Source of the DNA: Chitinophaga polysaccharea
GTDB lineage: Bacteria; Bacteroidota; Bacteroidia; Chitinophagales; Chitinophagaceae
Assembly (NCBI RefSeq): GCF_902150045.1
Contig: NZ_CABFVU010000001.1
Coordinates: 1,736,001 to 1,800,000 of the forward strand
Reading direction: 5' to 3'
Length of the DNA stretch: 64,000 nt
A program made the position numbers and the translations under genes. Each line of letters begins with the position of its first letter. The first letter of the stretch is position 1. Of this stretch, positions 10,361 through 19,723 are shown piece after piece. Below the pieces are notes generated by a model. That model had not been told where the DNA came from and did no database searches. It was given only the letters and a program-made list of their open reading frames with translations.

Positions 10361-13300
10361 ATGAAACGTACTCTCAGAATATTTTTGCTGCTGGCACTGG
10401 TGGTAGTGGCCCTGGCAGCCTGTAAAAAATCCCGGCCGGGCAAGCCGAAGGTGCTGGTATTTACCAAAACCAGCGGTTTCCGCCACAGCTCCATCCCCGT
10501 TGGTATTAAAGCTATTCAGAAACTTGGACAGGAAAACGGGTTTGATGTAGATACTACTGAAAACGCCGATAAATTCACTGAAGATATACTGGCACAATAT
10601 GCTGCGGTCATCTTCCTTAATACCACCGGTGATGTACTTAATAACTACCAGGAAGCCGATTTCGAAAGATATATCCAGGCAGGCGGTGGTTATGTGGGTA
10701 TACATGCCGCTGCTGATACAGAATACGAATGGGGCTGGTATAACCACCTCGCGGGCGCATGGTTCCAGAACCATCCTCCCGGCGTTCATAAAGCTATAGT
10801 TGATGTAATAGAAAAATCTTTTCCCGCTACGGAAGGCCTTCCTGAAAAGTGGGAACATACCGATGAATGGTACAATTATAAAAATGTGGATACCACCACT
10901 ACCGTACTGCTGAAACTGGACGAAAAGTCGTACCAGGGTGGTACAATGGGCGGCAATCACCCTATCAGCTGGTATCATGATTACGATGGCGGTCGTGCTT
11001 TTTATACCGGACTTGGTCATACAGATGAATCCTATACCGATAGTCTCTTCCTGAAACACCTTGCCGGCGGTATTAAATATGCCATCGGAAAAAACCTGGT
11101 GCTCGATTACAGCGCGGCAAAAACCCTGCGCGTACCGGAAGAGGACCGCTTCACTAAAAATGTGCTTGTATCCGGTGAGTTCTTTGAACCAACGGAAATG
11201 GCTATACTTCCTAACCTGGATATCCTGGTGGCGCAACGCCGCGGGGAACTGATGCTTTATAATGCAGCAGAAAAAAGGCTTTCTCAGGTAGGCTTTCTGA
11301 AAGTATATCATCATACCGATGTCCCAAACGTGAACGCAGAAGAAGGATTCCTTGGCCTGGCCGCGGATCCCGACTATAAAAACAATCATTACATCTACGC
11401 GATGTATTCTCCTGCAGATACCTCCGTAAACCGTTTGTCGCGTTTCAAATTTGAAAACAACAAACTGGATATGTCTTCTGAAAAAGTGATCCTGCAATTC
11501 TATTCCCAGCGCGATATATGCTGCCATACCGGCGGCTCTATTGCCTTTGGACCCGGCGGATTACTGTACTTATCTACAGGTGATAATACCACTCCGTTTG
11601 ATGAGCCCGGGCAGAAATATGTGAGCAAAGGATACGGTCCTACCGATGACCGCCCCGGTCACCTCCAGTATGATGACCGCCGTGGTTCGGCCAACACCAA
11701 CGATCTGCGCGGAAAGATCATTCGCATAAAAGTTGAAGCAGATGGTTCTTACACTATCCCGGATGGCAACCTGTTCCCTAAAGGCACAAAAGGCACACGC
11801 CCGGAAATTTATGCCATGGGTACACGCAACCCTTACCGTATGTCGGTGGATCAGAAAACAGGCTATGTATACTGGGGAGAAGTAGGCCCGGATGCCAACA
11901 ACGACGATTCGTTGCGGGGACCCAGGGGATACGATGAAATAAACCAGGCTAAAAAACCGGGCTTCTTCGGTTACCCCCTGTTTATCGCCAACAACAAACC
12001 ATACCGCCAATACAATTATGAAACAGGTGAAAGCGGCGCTTTTTATGATCCGCTGAAACCAATTAATGATTCCCGCAACAACACAGGTCTGAGAGAACTG
12101 CCTCCGGCTACGCCAGCTTTCATCTGGTACCCATATGCAAAATCAGAAGAGTTCCCGATTGTAGGCAGTGGTGGCCGTAATGCCGAAGCCGGTCCCGTTT
12201 ATCACAGCGAGTTTTATCCAAAAGAAACACGTTTCCCGGATTACTACAACGATAAATTATTTATTTACGACTGGATCCGTGGATGGGTGATGGCCGTAAC
12301 AATGGACAAGAACGGCAACTTTTCCAAAATGGAAAAGTTTATGCCCAACACTAAACTGAACGCCCCTATCGATATGGAAATGGGCCCCGATGGCCGTTTG
12401 TATATACTCGAATATGGTAACGGATGGTTTAGCAAAAATGCAGACGCCGGTCTTTCCCGCATTGATTTCAATGGAGGCAACCGCGCGCCTGTAGCCAATA
12501 TACAGGCTACGCGCACCACGGGAGGCCTGCCATTTAAAGTAACCTTATCTGCCGAAGGGTCAAAAGATCCTGATGGTGATAAGCTCACTTATCTCTGGAA
12601 TTTCGGCAATGGCAGTAAGAAAGAAACTACTGAGCCTACGGTAGAATTTACCTACAGCACTGCCGGTGAATATGCGGTATTTGTAGAAGTCGCAGATGAT
12701 AAAGGCGCTAAAACAAAGAGTAAATCCATAGAGTTATACGCTGGTAACGAAACGCCTGAAGTGAAGATCAATATCACCGGTAACCAGATGTTTTACTTCC
12801 CTGGCAAACCTGTACAGTACGCGGTTAATATCTCTGATAAGGAAGATGGTAACTCCGCAGATGGTAAGCTGGATGTCAACAATATCTTTGTAAAGGCAGA
12901 TTATATCCAGGGACGTGATAAGGCAGCGCAGCCGCAGGGTCACCAGATCATTACCGGCGTTATTGCAGGTAAAAATATCATGGAAGTATCCGATTGTAAA
13001 ACCTGTCACAAACCGGATGAAAAATCCATCGGGCCATCTTTCAAACAGATAGCAGAAAAGTATAAGAACGATCCTGCCGCACCTGAAATGCTTGCCAAAA
13101 AGATCATTAATGGTGGTGGCGGCGTATGGGGCGAAACAGCCATGTCGGCACACCCTGGTATTTCCGTTGGAGAAGCAAAACAACTGGTAGAATATATCTA
13201 TTCCATTGGCGGCAATGCGCCTAAGGTACCATCCTTGCCTGTTAGCGGCAGCATCAGTCCTACATTGGGCGGTGAGCCAAAAGAGAATGGTGTACTGTAC

Positions 13301-13771
13301 CTGCTGGCCAGCTATACTGATAAGGGCGGCCCCGGCATTAAACCAATCACCGGCACTGCATCAGTAGAATTGGTAAGCCCTAAACTGGCAGCTGCAGATT
13401 TCAGCAAAGCAGACGGCGTTGCAGTATTTGCCGTAGATGGCATGAAGTTCCTCATTCCTTCCAATACAGAAGGATGGGCTACTTACAATAAGCTGGATCT
13501 GACCGGCGTAAGCGGCATAGAGCTCGCATACATGGTGCAGGAAACGCCACAATCCGGTTTCGCGGTGGAAGCATTCCTGGATGATGCCAATGGTACCCGT
13601 TTGGGAGAAGTGACCATTGGCCCTGGCGCTCAGCCTAAAATAGCCAACAAGGTAAACTTCAGCTTTACGCCGGTAACTGATGGCAAAAAACACAACCTGT
13701 ATTTCCGGTATAAAGCACTGGATGCTGCACAGAAAGTACAGTTGGGTATTGTATCATTTACTTTGCATTGA
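10361..13771 (+). CDS. Lipoprotein fusion: ThuA, PQQ-type sugar dehydrogenase-like propeller, PKD, cytochrome c, CBM-like
   Basis: An 1136-residue lipoprotein (lipobox ALAAC near residue 21). Domains in order: ThuA (about 28-240); a glucose/sorbosone dehydrogenase-like beta-propeller (about 265-705, with EEGFLGLAADPDY, CCHTGGSIAFGPGG, STGDNT, GTRNPYRM and MEMGPDGRLYILEYG); a PKD domain (about 715-795); a linker; cytochrome c with CKTCH at residues 879-883; and a C-terminal carbohydrate-binding-module-like sandwich (about 1000-1136). Oxidation in the propeller could feed electrons to the built-in heme and on to the lipoprotein cytochrome at 8297. PQQ use is family inference; no PQQ synthesis gene is in the window. 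A hairpin terminator follows. Confidence 0.9.
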   Translation: MKRTLRIFLLLALVVVALAACKKSRPGKPKVLVFTKTSGFRHSSIPVGIKAIQKLGQENGFDVDTTENADKFTEDILAQYAAVIFLNTTGDVLNNYQEADFERYIQAGGGYVGIHAAADTEYEWGWYNHLAGAWFQNHPPGVHKAIVDVIEKSFPATEGLPEKWEHTDEWYNYKNVDTTTTVLLKLDEKSYQGGTMGGNHPISWYHDYDGGRAFYTGLGHTDESYTDSLFLKHLAGGIKYAIGKNLVLDYSAAKTLRVPEEDRFTKNVLVSGEFFEPTEMAILPNLDILVAQRRGELMLYNAAEKRLSQVGFLKVYHHTDVPNVNAEEGFLGLAADPDYKNNHYIYAMYSPADTSVNRLSRFKFENNKLDMSSEKVILQFYSQRDICCHTGGSIAFGPGGLLYLSTGDNTTPFDEPGQKYVSKGYGPTDDRPGHLQYDDRRGSANTNDLRGKIIRIKVEADGSYTIPDGNLFPKGTKGTRPEIYAMGTRNPYRMSVDQKTGYVYWGEVGPDANNDDSLRGPRGYDEINQAKKPGFFGYPLFIANNKPYRQYNYETGESGAFYDPLKPINDSRNNTGLRELPPATPAFIWYPYAKSEEFPIVGSGGRNAEAGPVYHSEFYPKETRFPDYYNDKLFIYDWIRGWVMAVTMDKNGNFSKMEKFMPNTKLNAPIDMEMGPDGRLYILEYGNGWFSKNADAGLSRIDFNGGNRAPVANIQATRTTGGLPFKVTLSAEGSKDPDGDKLTYLWNFGNGSKKETTEPTVEFTYSTAGEYAVFVEVADDKGAKTKSKSIELYAGNETPEVKINITGNQMFYFPGKPVQYAVNISDKEDGNSADGKLDVNNIFVKADYIQGRDKAAQPQGHQIITGVIAGKNIMEVSDCKTCHKPDEKSIGPSFKQIAEKYKNDPAAPEMLAKKIINGGGGVWGETAMSAHPGISVGEAKQLVEYIYSIGGNAPKVPSLPVSGSISPTLGGEPKENGVLYLLASYTDKGGPGIKPITGTASVELVSPKLAAADFSKADGVAVFAVDGMKFLIPSNTEGWATYNKLDLTGVSGIELAYMVQETPQSGFAVEAFLDDANGTRLGEVTIGPGAQPKIANKVNFSFTPVTDGKKHNLYFRYKALDAAQKVQLGIVSFTLH

Positions 13772-13787
13772 TAATAACTGATTTTAT

Positions 13788-13831
13788 AAAAATAGAAAGG
13801 GGCGATGTAAACCTCGTCCCTTTCTATTTTT
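13788..13831. terminator. Bidirectional terminator
   Basis: Arms 13788-13805 and 13814-13831 pair over 18 bp with one mismatch, flanked by A and T runs. It lies between the convergent fusion-lipoprotein gene and the GNAT gene. Confidence 0.8.
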
Positions 13832-13839
13832 AAATAAAC

Positions 13840-14556
13840 TTACTTATGCACTACGTAATTCCTGATAGTAAATTGCTCTTCAAAACCCATTTCAAGATAG
13901 ATGCCCTTTCCCATCTTCGATGCCTGCAATGTAGCATAGGCGGCATTAAGCGCTATAGCTTCGTTTAATACATACGCCATAATTTCATTGGCAAACCCCT
14001 TTCTCCTGGCTTCGGGGATTACGCCTACACCGTGTATGCCTGCAATACAATCCTGAAGATGCAATATAGCGGTACCCACCGGCTGCCCATCCAGCAGTGC
14101 AAGGTAATAACGTAAATCACTATACGTAACTTCCAGGATGTTCTGATCAATGCTGTAACCAAACGCCTGCGGGTAAATACCGGCCCACAGTGCTGCATCT
14201 GCCGGCGTAGTCACTGCGCGGAACAGCAACCTGTTTTCCTTGTGAAACGGCTGCTCCAGTTTCAGCGACATTCCCGCCTGCTCAGAGGCTTGTACACCTC
14301 CATGCGCTATGACCAATTCTTCCCCGGTGGTATTCCAATAAGGGATTACAATCCTGCCGGAAGGCGCACTCTCCAGAGCGGAAGTGATTGTTTCTTCCGT
14401 TATTTCGCTGTTAAACCATAGCTTATTGGGCCATTCCATGCCGGGAATACTGCACCAGCCAAAAGACGGCTCTTCCACACAGGCATTAAAAGGCGTTCCG
14501 GCAGTACGCCACACAGAAATAAGGTTATCTTTATTTGCCTTAACAATATCGTTCAT
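13840..14556 (-). CDS. GNAT family N-acetyltransferase
   Basis: A 238-residue protein whose C-terminal half is a GNAT domain. It shows a YLALLDGQPVGTAILHL strand pair, the acetyl-CoA-binding VIPEARRKGFANEI loop (R/Q-x-x-G-x-A type) and the final YLEMGFEEQFTIRNYV. The N-terminal 100 residues have no recognisable motif and may be a degenerate second GNAT-like half. I place the start at 14556 (MNDIVKANK); the longer reading to 14598 adds a leader that runs toward the upstream GH92 terminator. It lies downstream of the GH92 genes but is separated from them by a terminator. The substrate is unknown. Confidence 0.8.
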   Translation of the reverse strand: MNDIVKANKDNLISVWRTAGTPFNACVEEPSFGWCSIPGMEWPNKLWFNSEITEETITSALESAPSGRIVIPYWNTTGEELVIAHGGVQASEQAGMSLKLEQPFHKENRLLFRAVTTPADAALWAGIYPQAFGYSIDQNILEVTYSDLRYYLALLDGQPVGTAILHLQDCIAGIHGVGVIPEARRKGFANEIMAYVLNEAIALNAAYATLQASKMGKGIYLEMGFEEQFTIRNYVVHK

Positions 14557-14602
14557 CTTATTACTTATTACAGGCAATATAGTAATATACCTGCACAAAA
14601 AA

Positions 14603-14628
14603 GGCTGCTTCCATCAATGGAAACAGCC
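14603..14628 (-). terminator. Terminator of the GH92 gene ending at 14653
   Basis: A 12-bp stem with one mismatch (14603-14614 with 14617-14628). On the minus strand it is followed by TTTTTT, 24 bp past the GH92 stop. Confidence 0.8.
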
Positions 14629-14652
14629 GGTTGTCTGATCTGGGCACTCTTG

Positions 14653-16935
14653 TTATTTCTTTGGTTTGGCGCTCATATAAAAAGTAATGATACCGCCATT
14701 CATAATATCTGCATGCGTAATATACAAACGGTTTAAGGGCGCCCCGTTCAGTAACACCTTTTGCACATACACATTCTTATCGCTTTGATTTTTCACATCC
14801 ACCACAAAGGTTTTGCCATTTTCCAGTTGCAGGGTGGCCTTATCAATGGCTGGGCTACCCAATGAATACTGGTCGGAGCCCGGGCATACCGGGTAAAAGC
14901 CCAGTGTAGTGAAAATGTACCAGGCGCTCATTTGCCCACAATCATCGTTACCACCAAGGCCATCAGGACCAGGATGGTACATCTTTTTCAGGATCATCCG
15001 CACACGTTCCTGCGTTTTCCACGGATAGCCGGTCCAGTTATACAGGTAGGCTACATGATGCGAAGGCTCGTTACCATGTACGTAGTTACCGATAATACCA
15101 TCGCGGGTGATATCTTCCGTTTCAGCAAAAAATTTGTCGGGAAGCTCCATTGTAAACAGCGAATCGAGGTGGGTGGTAAATTGCTTTTTACCTCCCATCA
15201 TGGCAATCATTTCATCCGGGTAATGAGGCACATATAAACTGTAGTTCCAAGCATTTCCTTCAATAAAGCCCTGGTCGTGCGTTTGCAGCGCATCAAAATT
15301 CACTTTGAAAGTACCGTCGTTCAACCTGGGGCGCATGAATCCTGTATTGGAATCGTATACATTTTTGTAGTTCAGAGAACGTTTAATAAACTCTTCATAA
15401 ATATCTGTCCGCCCCAGTTTCTTTGCTACCTGCGCAATACACCAGTCGTCGTATGCATACTCCAGCGTTTTTGAAACGGAAGAGCCATTTTTGTCTTCAG
15501 GAATATAGCCTCTGTCGATATAATACTCCAGTCCGTCATAGCTGCGGTGGCGCGCCGTAGTTACGCAGGCATCCAGCGCTTTATTCACATCAAAAGGCGC
15601 ATTGCCTTTCATAATAGCATCCGCAATTACCGATACGCTGTGGTAGCCGATCATACACCAGTTCTCGTTAGCGTAGTGCGACCAGATGGGCAGCATATGC
15701 TGCGCGCTTTGTTCGTAGTGATTGAGCATCGACTGGATCATATCCGCATTTCTTTTCGGTTGGATCACGTTAAACAAAGGGTGTAGTGCACGGTAGGTAT
15801 CCCAAAGTGAGAAGGTAGTATAGTTCGCATAACCGTTAGCGGTATGTATGTTCATATCCAGACCGCGGTAGGCGCCATCCACATCCATATAGGTAGTTGG
15901 ATTGATGAACGCATGGTACATGGCGGTATAGAAGTTTTCCTTCTCTTCGCGGCTCTTTGATTCGATGTGAATTTTATTCAGCTCTTTTGTCCATAGTGTC
16001 TGTCCGTCGCGCTTCACCTGGTCAAAGTCCCATCCGGGGATTTCCGCGCGCAGGTTTTTCAGCGCTCCTTCCGTACTCACCGGCGATAATGCAAATTTTA
16101 TTTTGATCTTCTCACCGGGTGTTGTTTTAAAGTCGAAATAAGCGCGGATCTGCTTTCCCGCCATTTCGGGGAAGTTCTTCGATTGGTCAAACTTTCTCCA
16201 GAAGCCTTTATACACATCTTTAGCATAGTTCTGATGCCCGTATTGTACAAAGGGTTTGGAGAAGGTCATCGCAAAATATTCTATTCTCGTGCGTGCCCAA
16301 CCGTTAGTTTGACGAAACCCTGTGATCAGGGTATCATTCTCTACCCTGATAAAGGTCCATACGTTTTTGTTTTCGTAGTTGTAGATGCCCGACATCATAT
16401 CCAGTATGATATGCGCCTGGTTTGTGCCGGGGAAGGTATACTGGTGAAACCCAACACGGTTGCTGGCAGTAAGCTCAGCGATGATATTATCATCTTCCAG
16501 TTTTACTTTATAGTAAGCAGGTTCCGCCACTTCGGTGCTATGTGAAAATGCGGACCTGTAACCGTTTTCGGGATGATCTGCCGTACCGGGGTTTAACTGC
16601 AGTGTGCCAGTTGTGGGCATGATCAGGAAATCGCCCAGGTCGGAGTGGCCGGTACCGCTGAAGTGGGTATGACTGAAGCCCACAATGGTTTTATCTTCAT
16701 ACTGATAGCCGGCGCAATATTTATAAACATCGGGATTATATTTCCCGTTCATCTCATAGGGAATGGTATCCGTTTCCGGGCTGAGCTGCACCATACCAAA
16801 AGGCACAGTAGCACCGGGATAGGTGTGTCCCATCCGTTGAGTGCCCGTAATGGGCTTTACATATTGTATAACGTTTTCCTGTGCAGATGTACACAGGTAC
16901 AAAAGGAGGAATAAAGGTAAAAGTAATTTTCTCAT
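14653..16935 (-). CDS. GH92 family alpha-mannosidase-like glycosidase
   Basis: A 760-residue secreted protein with signal peptide (LCTSAQ) and the two-domain GH92 architecture: an N-terminal beta-sandwich beginning PITGTQRMGHTYPGATVPFG and a C-terminal alpha/alpha barrel. Family signatures are SLWDTYRALHPL, EGNAWNYSLYVPHY (the EGN glutamate aligns with the general acid region), HGNEPSHHVAYLYN and GNDDCGQMSAWYIF near the C terminus. GH92 enzymes are calcium-dependent, inverting exo-alpha-mannosidases. This copy keeps HGNEP and DDCGQM, unlike the other two GH92 proteins in the window. Linkage specificity cannot be assigned. Long inverted repeat A lies immediately upstream. Confidence 0.93.
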   Translation of the reverse strand: MRKLLLPLFLLLYLCTSAQENVIQYVKPITGTQRMGHTYPGATVPFGMVQLSPETDTIPYEMNGKYNPDVYKYCAGYQYEDKTIVGFSHTHFSGTGHSDLGDFLIMPTTGTLQLNPGTADHPENGYRSAFSHSTEVAEPAYYKVKLEDDNIIAELTASNRVGFHQYTFPGTNQAHIILDMMSGIYNYENKNVWTFIRVENDTLITGFRQTNGWARTRIEYFAMTFSKPFVQYGHQNYAKDVYKGFWRKFDQSKNFPEMAGKQIRAYFDFKTTPGEKIKIKFALSPVSTEGALKNLRAEIPGWDFDQVKRDGQTLWTKELNKIHIESKSREEKENFYTAMYHAFINPTTYMDVDGAYRGLDMNIHTANGYANYTTFSLWDTYRALHPLFNVIQPKRNADMIQSMLNHYEQSAQHMLPIWSHYANENWCMIGYHSVSVIADAIMKGNAPFDVNKALDACVTTARHRSYDGLEYYIDRGYIPEDKNGSSVSKTLEYAYDDWCIAQVAKKLGRTDIYEEFIKRSLNYKNVYDSNTGFMRPRLNDGTFKVNFDALQTHDQGFIEGNAWNYSLYVPHYPDEMIAMMGGKKQFTTHLDSLFTMELPDKFFAETEDITRDGIIGNYVHGNEPSHHVAYLYNWTGYPWKTQERVRMILKKMYHPGPDGLGGNDDCGQMSAWYIFTTLGFYPVCPGSDQYSLGSPAIDKATLQLENGKTFVVDVKNQSDKNVYVQKVLLNGAPLNRLYITHADIMNGGIITFYMSAKPKK

Positions 16936-16954
16936 GGCGGTTGATTTTAACGGG

Positions 16955-17115
16955 TTTTGTCCTGGTACACTGATTACGCTGATTTTGATGATTTCGCTGA
17001 TATTATTTTTAAATTTTAACTGCTGATTTTTTGGTCCTAAAAAATTCTAAAAATCTCTTTTAAAAAATATCAATGAAATCATCAAAATCAGCGTAATCAG
17101 TGTACCAGGACAAAA
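16955..17115. repeat. Long inverted repeat A (9-mer-built hairpin family)
   Basis: Arms 16955-16995 and 17075-17115 are perfectly complementary over 41 nt. Pairing resumes for about 7 bp after a 2-nt mismatch, leaving an A+T-rich centre. Within the left arm, four imperfect 9-bp units run from 16970 to 17005 (CTGATTACG, CTGATTTTG, ATGATTTCG, CTGATATTA). The outer end TTTTGTCC and the unit CTGATTACGCTGATT recur in copies B and C. It lies between two codirectional GH92 genes, 20 bp upstream of one start codon. No direct target duplication is evident. Confidence 0.9.
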
Positions 17116-17136
17116 TCCGCGTAAGGAAATTAAGTA

Positions 17137-17156
17137 CATCCCGAAGAGTCGGGATG
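17137..17156 (-). terminator. Small hairpin, probable terminator of the second GH92 gene
   Basis: A perfect 8-bp stem (17137-17144 with 17149-17156) with a 4-nt loop, 49 bp past the GH92 stop at 17206. The T tract is weak. Confidence 0.5.
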
Positions 17157-17205
17157 AAATATTTCAGTGAACAATGAAAATCGTTTATACATGTATGTTA
17201 GTATA

Positions 17206-19500
17206 TTACTTACCCGCTGTTGCTGAAAAAGAATATGGAAAAGCAGCAGGGTCTGTTCCTCTTGATTTCTCAGGAGTAGCGCCCATTTGGAATTCCAGGG
17301 TACCGCCTTTCTGCAGGTCCTGGTGGCTGATCCAGTTCTTTGTATATGGCTGTCCGTTCAGAGAAGCCTTTTGCACGTACAGGTTGGTATCGCTGTTGCC
17401 TGGCGCATTGATCACCATCTGCTTACCATCTTCGAAAGTCATGGTGAGTTTGGCAAAAAGCGGTGTACCAAGCACATATTGCTGGGTACCCGGGCATACA
17501 GGATAGAAGCCCATTGCAGAGAACACGTACCAGGCACTGGTTTGGCCGTTGTCTTCATCACCGCAGTAACCATCAGGAGTGGCTTTATACAGCCGGCTCA
17601 TTACCTGGCGGATCCAGTATTGTGTTTTCCAGGGCTGGCCTGCGTAGTTATATAAATAAATCATGTGCTGGATGGGTTGGTTGCCATGTGCATACTGTCC
17701 CATGTTCATGATCTGCATTTCGCGTATTTCGTGGATAACGGTGCCATAGTAACTTTCATCAAATACCGGTGGCATATTGAAAACAGAGTCCAGCATTTTG
17801 GCGAACATTTCACGGCCGCCCATCAGTTTGGCCAGGCCTTGAACATCGTGGAATACAGACCAGGTATAGTGCCAGCTGTTGCCTTCTGTAAAGGCATCGC
17901 CCCATTTGAACGGATTGAACGGTGTCTGGAATTTACCATCCTTGTTCTTTCCGCGCATCAGTTTTGTTTCCGGGTCAAAAAGGTTACGGTAGTTCTGGGA
18001 GCGCTTTTCAAAAAGATCGATTTCTTTTTTCGGGCGGTTCAGTGCTTTTGCCAGCTGGTAAATGGTGAAGTCGTCGTAAGCATATTCCAGGGTACGCGCG
18101 GCGTTTTCATTTACTTCAACATCGTAAGGCACATAGCCAAGTGAGTTATAGTATTTAACGCCCAGGCGGCCTACGGAGCTTAGCGGGCCTTCGTTTTCAG
18201 TATTCTTCAGAATAGCCTTATACAGGTTATTGATATCATATCCGCGGATACCTTTCAGGTAAGCATCAGCAATCAATGAAGCAGAGTTGGAACCCACCAT
18301 ACAGTCGCGGTGACCGGGGCTTGCCCACTCTGGTAACCAGCCGCTTTCATTATAAGCGTTAGACAATCCTTCCATGATATGCGAACTGAGTGTAGGATAC
18401 ATCAGGGTGAAGAAAGGATGTACAGCGCGGAAGGTATCCCAGAACCCGTTGTCGGTGAACATATAGCCGGGTAATACCTGGCCATTGAAGGGGCTGTAGT
18501 GTACTATTTCGTTCTTTGCATTGATCTCATAGAACTTGCGCGGGAAGAGCATAGTACGGTACAGGGAAGAGTAGAAGGTGCTTACCTGTTCGCTGGAACC
18601 GCCTTCTATGGCCAGCCTGCCAAGCTCTTTATTCCAGATGTCTTTTGCTTTCTTACAGGTGGCGTCGAAGTTATCCTGGCCGATTTCGCGTTGCAGGTTT
18701 AGTTCGGCCTGTTCAAAGCTGATAAAAGAGGAGGCGGTTTGGATGCCTACTTTCTCACCTTTCTTTGTTTTAAAGCCTACCACAGCACCGGTATGATCTG
18801 CCTGCAGTTCCAGCTGGCCTTTCACCAGTACGGAATCGTGCCAGATATCGGCAACGGTAAATGGCTTATCAAATTTGATGATAAAGTAATTTTTGAAATT
18901 GGAAGGCACGCCACCGCTGTTTTTGGTAGTATAACCGATGATCTTCTTTTCTTCCGGTAATATTTTAATATAGGAACCTTTATCGAAAGCATCTACCACG
19001 ATGAAGGCACTGTCGGTGGCCGGGAAGGTGAAGCGCAGCTGTGCAGCTCTTTCTGTGGGCGTAATTTCCGTGGTAACATCCGGATCAGCGAGGTATACGC
19101 TGTAATAATATGGCTTTGCCACTTCCGATTTATGGGAGAACCAGCTGGCGCGTTTGTTCTGGTCGAACTTTACGGTACCGGTAACGGGCATAATGGCAAA
19201 CTGGCCATAGTCGTTGATCCAGGGAGAAGGCTGGTGCGTTTGTTTGAATCCCCTGATCTTGTCAGCGGTATATTGATAGGCCCAGCCATTTCCCATTGTA
19301 TTGGTTTGCGGCATCCAGAAGTTCATGCCCCATGGCAGGGCGATAGCAGGATAGGTGTTCCCGTTTGATAAGCTTACTTTAGAATCAGTGCCCATCAGGG
19401 TATTCACCCATTCTACCGGTTCAGCAACTTTATTTACCGTTTGGCTGTATGCACCATGCAGGCAGAATAAAGCGGCTGCTAACAGTCCAACTTTTTTCAT
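17206..19500 (-). CDS. GH92 family glycosidase, paralogue 2
   Basis: A 764-residue secreted GH92 protein (signal LHGAYSQ). It carries NTLMGTDSKVSLSNGNTYPA at the N terminus, GFWDTFRAVHPF, EGNSWHYTWSVFHD, AHGNQPIQHMIYLYNYAGQP and GDEDNGQTSAWYVF. It is much closer to the GH92 protein at 40240-42504 than to its neighbour at 14653: long identical stretches run through both domains. Compared with the neighbour, HGNEP is HGNQP and DDCGQM is EDNGQT, so it belongs to a different GH92 subgroup and may differ in linkage preference. The LacI-family regulator lies just upstream on the same strand and may control it. Confidence 0.93.
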   Translation of the reverse strand: MKKVGLLAAALFCLHGAYSQTVNKVAEPVEWVNTLMGTDSKVSLSNGNTYPAIALPWGMNFWMPQTNTMGNGWAYQYTADKIRGFKQTHQPSPWINDYGQFAIMPVTGTVKFDQNKRASWFSHKSEVAKPYYYSVYLADPDVTTEITPTERAAQLRFTFPATDSAFIVVDAFDKGSYIKILPEEKKIIGYTTKNSGGVPSNFKNYFIIKFDKPFTVADIWHDSVLVKGQLELQADHTGAVVGFKTKKGEKVGIQTASSFISFEQAELNLQREIGQDNFDATCKKAKDIWNKELGRLAIEGGSSEQVSTFYSSLYRTMLFPRKFYEINAKNEIVHYSPFNGQVLPGYMFTDNGFWDTFRAVHPFFTLMYPTLSSHIMEGLSNAYNESGWLPEWASPGHRDCMVGSNSASLIADAYLKGIRGYDINNLYKAILKNTENEGPLSSVGRLGVKYYNSLGYVPYDVEVNENAARTLEYAYDDFTIYQLAKALNRPKKEIDLFEKRSQNYRNLFDPETKLMRGKNKDGKFQTPFNPFKWGDAFTEGNSWHYTWSVFHDVQGLAKLMGGREMFAKMLDSVFNMPPVFDESYYGTVIHEIREMQIMNMGQYAHGNQPIQHMIYLYNYAGQPWKTQYWIRQVMSRLYKATPDGYCGDEDNGQTSAWYVFSAMGFYPVCPGTQQYVLGTPLFAKLTMTFEDGKQMVINAPGNSDTNLYVQKASLNGQPYTKNWISHQDLQKGGTLEFQMGATPEKSRGTDPAAFPYSFSATAGK

Positions 19501-19581
19501 GATTAGATATTATATACAACAAAAATGATCCTTTTAGCCAACATCACACTCGCCGTGTGAAGATACCGTGAAATTTTAACA

Positions 19582-19591
19582 AAATCGATTT
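19582..19591. promoter_or_regulatory. Candidate LacI-type operator
   Basis: The perfect 10-bp palindrome AAATCGATTT with a central CG, the symmetry typical of LacI-family sites, lies 82 bp upstream of the GH92 start at 19500 and downstream of the LacI-family gene. A second small palindrome (19544-19549 with 19555-19560) is nearer the start codon. Assignment is inference. Confidence 0.25.
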
Positions 19592-19604
19592 AGCACAGGT
19601 ACAG

Positions 19605-19632
19605 AAAAAAAAGATTCAGCGAATCCTTTTTC
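19605..19632 (-). terminator. Probable terminator of the LacI-family gene
   Basis: A GATTC/GAATC stem with a 3-nt loop, flanked by A-run and T-run. On the minus strand it ends in eight T. It lies about 90 bp past the regulator stop codon. Confidence 0.6.
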
Positions 19633-19723
19633 CGTTAAGCTCTAAAAGCTGGTTCTAAAAATAAAACTATTTTTCCAGCAAATACAAGTATTCAACAGTT
19701 TTTTTATAAGCGGCACCCGGGAT

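Noticed and set aside
10352..11527. Minus-strand 391-codon ORF antisense to the fusion lipoprotein
   Set aside because: It mirrors the conserved ThuA and propeller domains; the translation shows no family feature.
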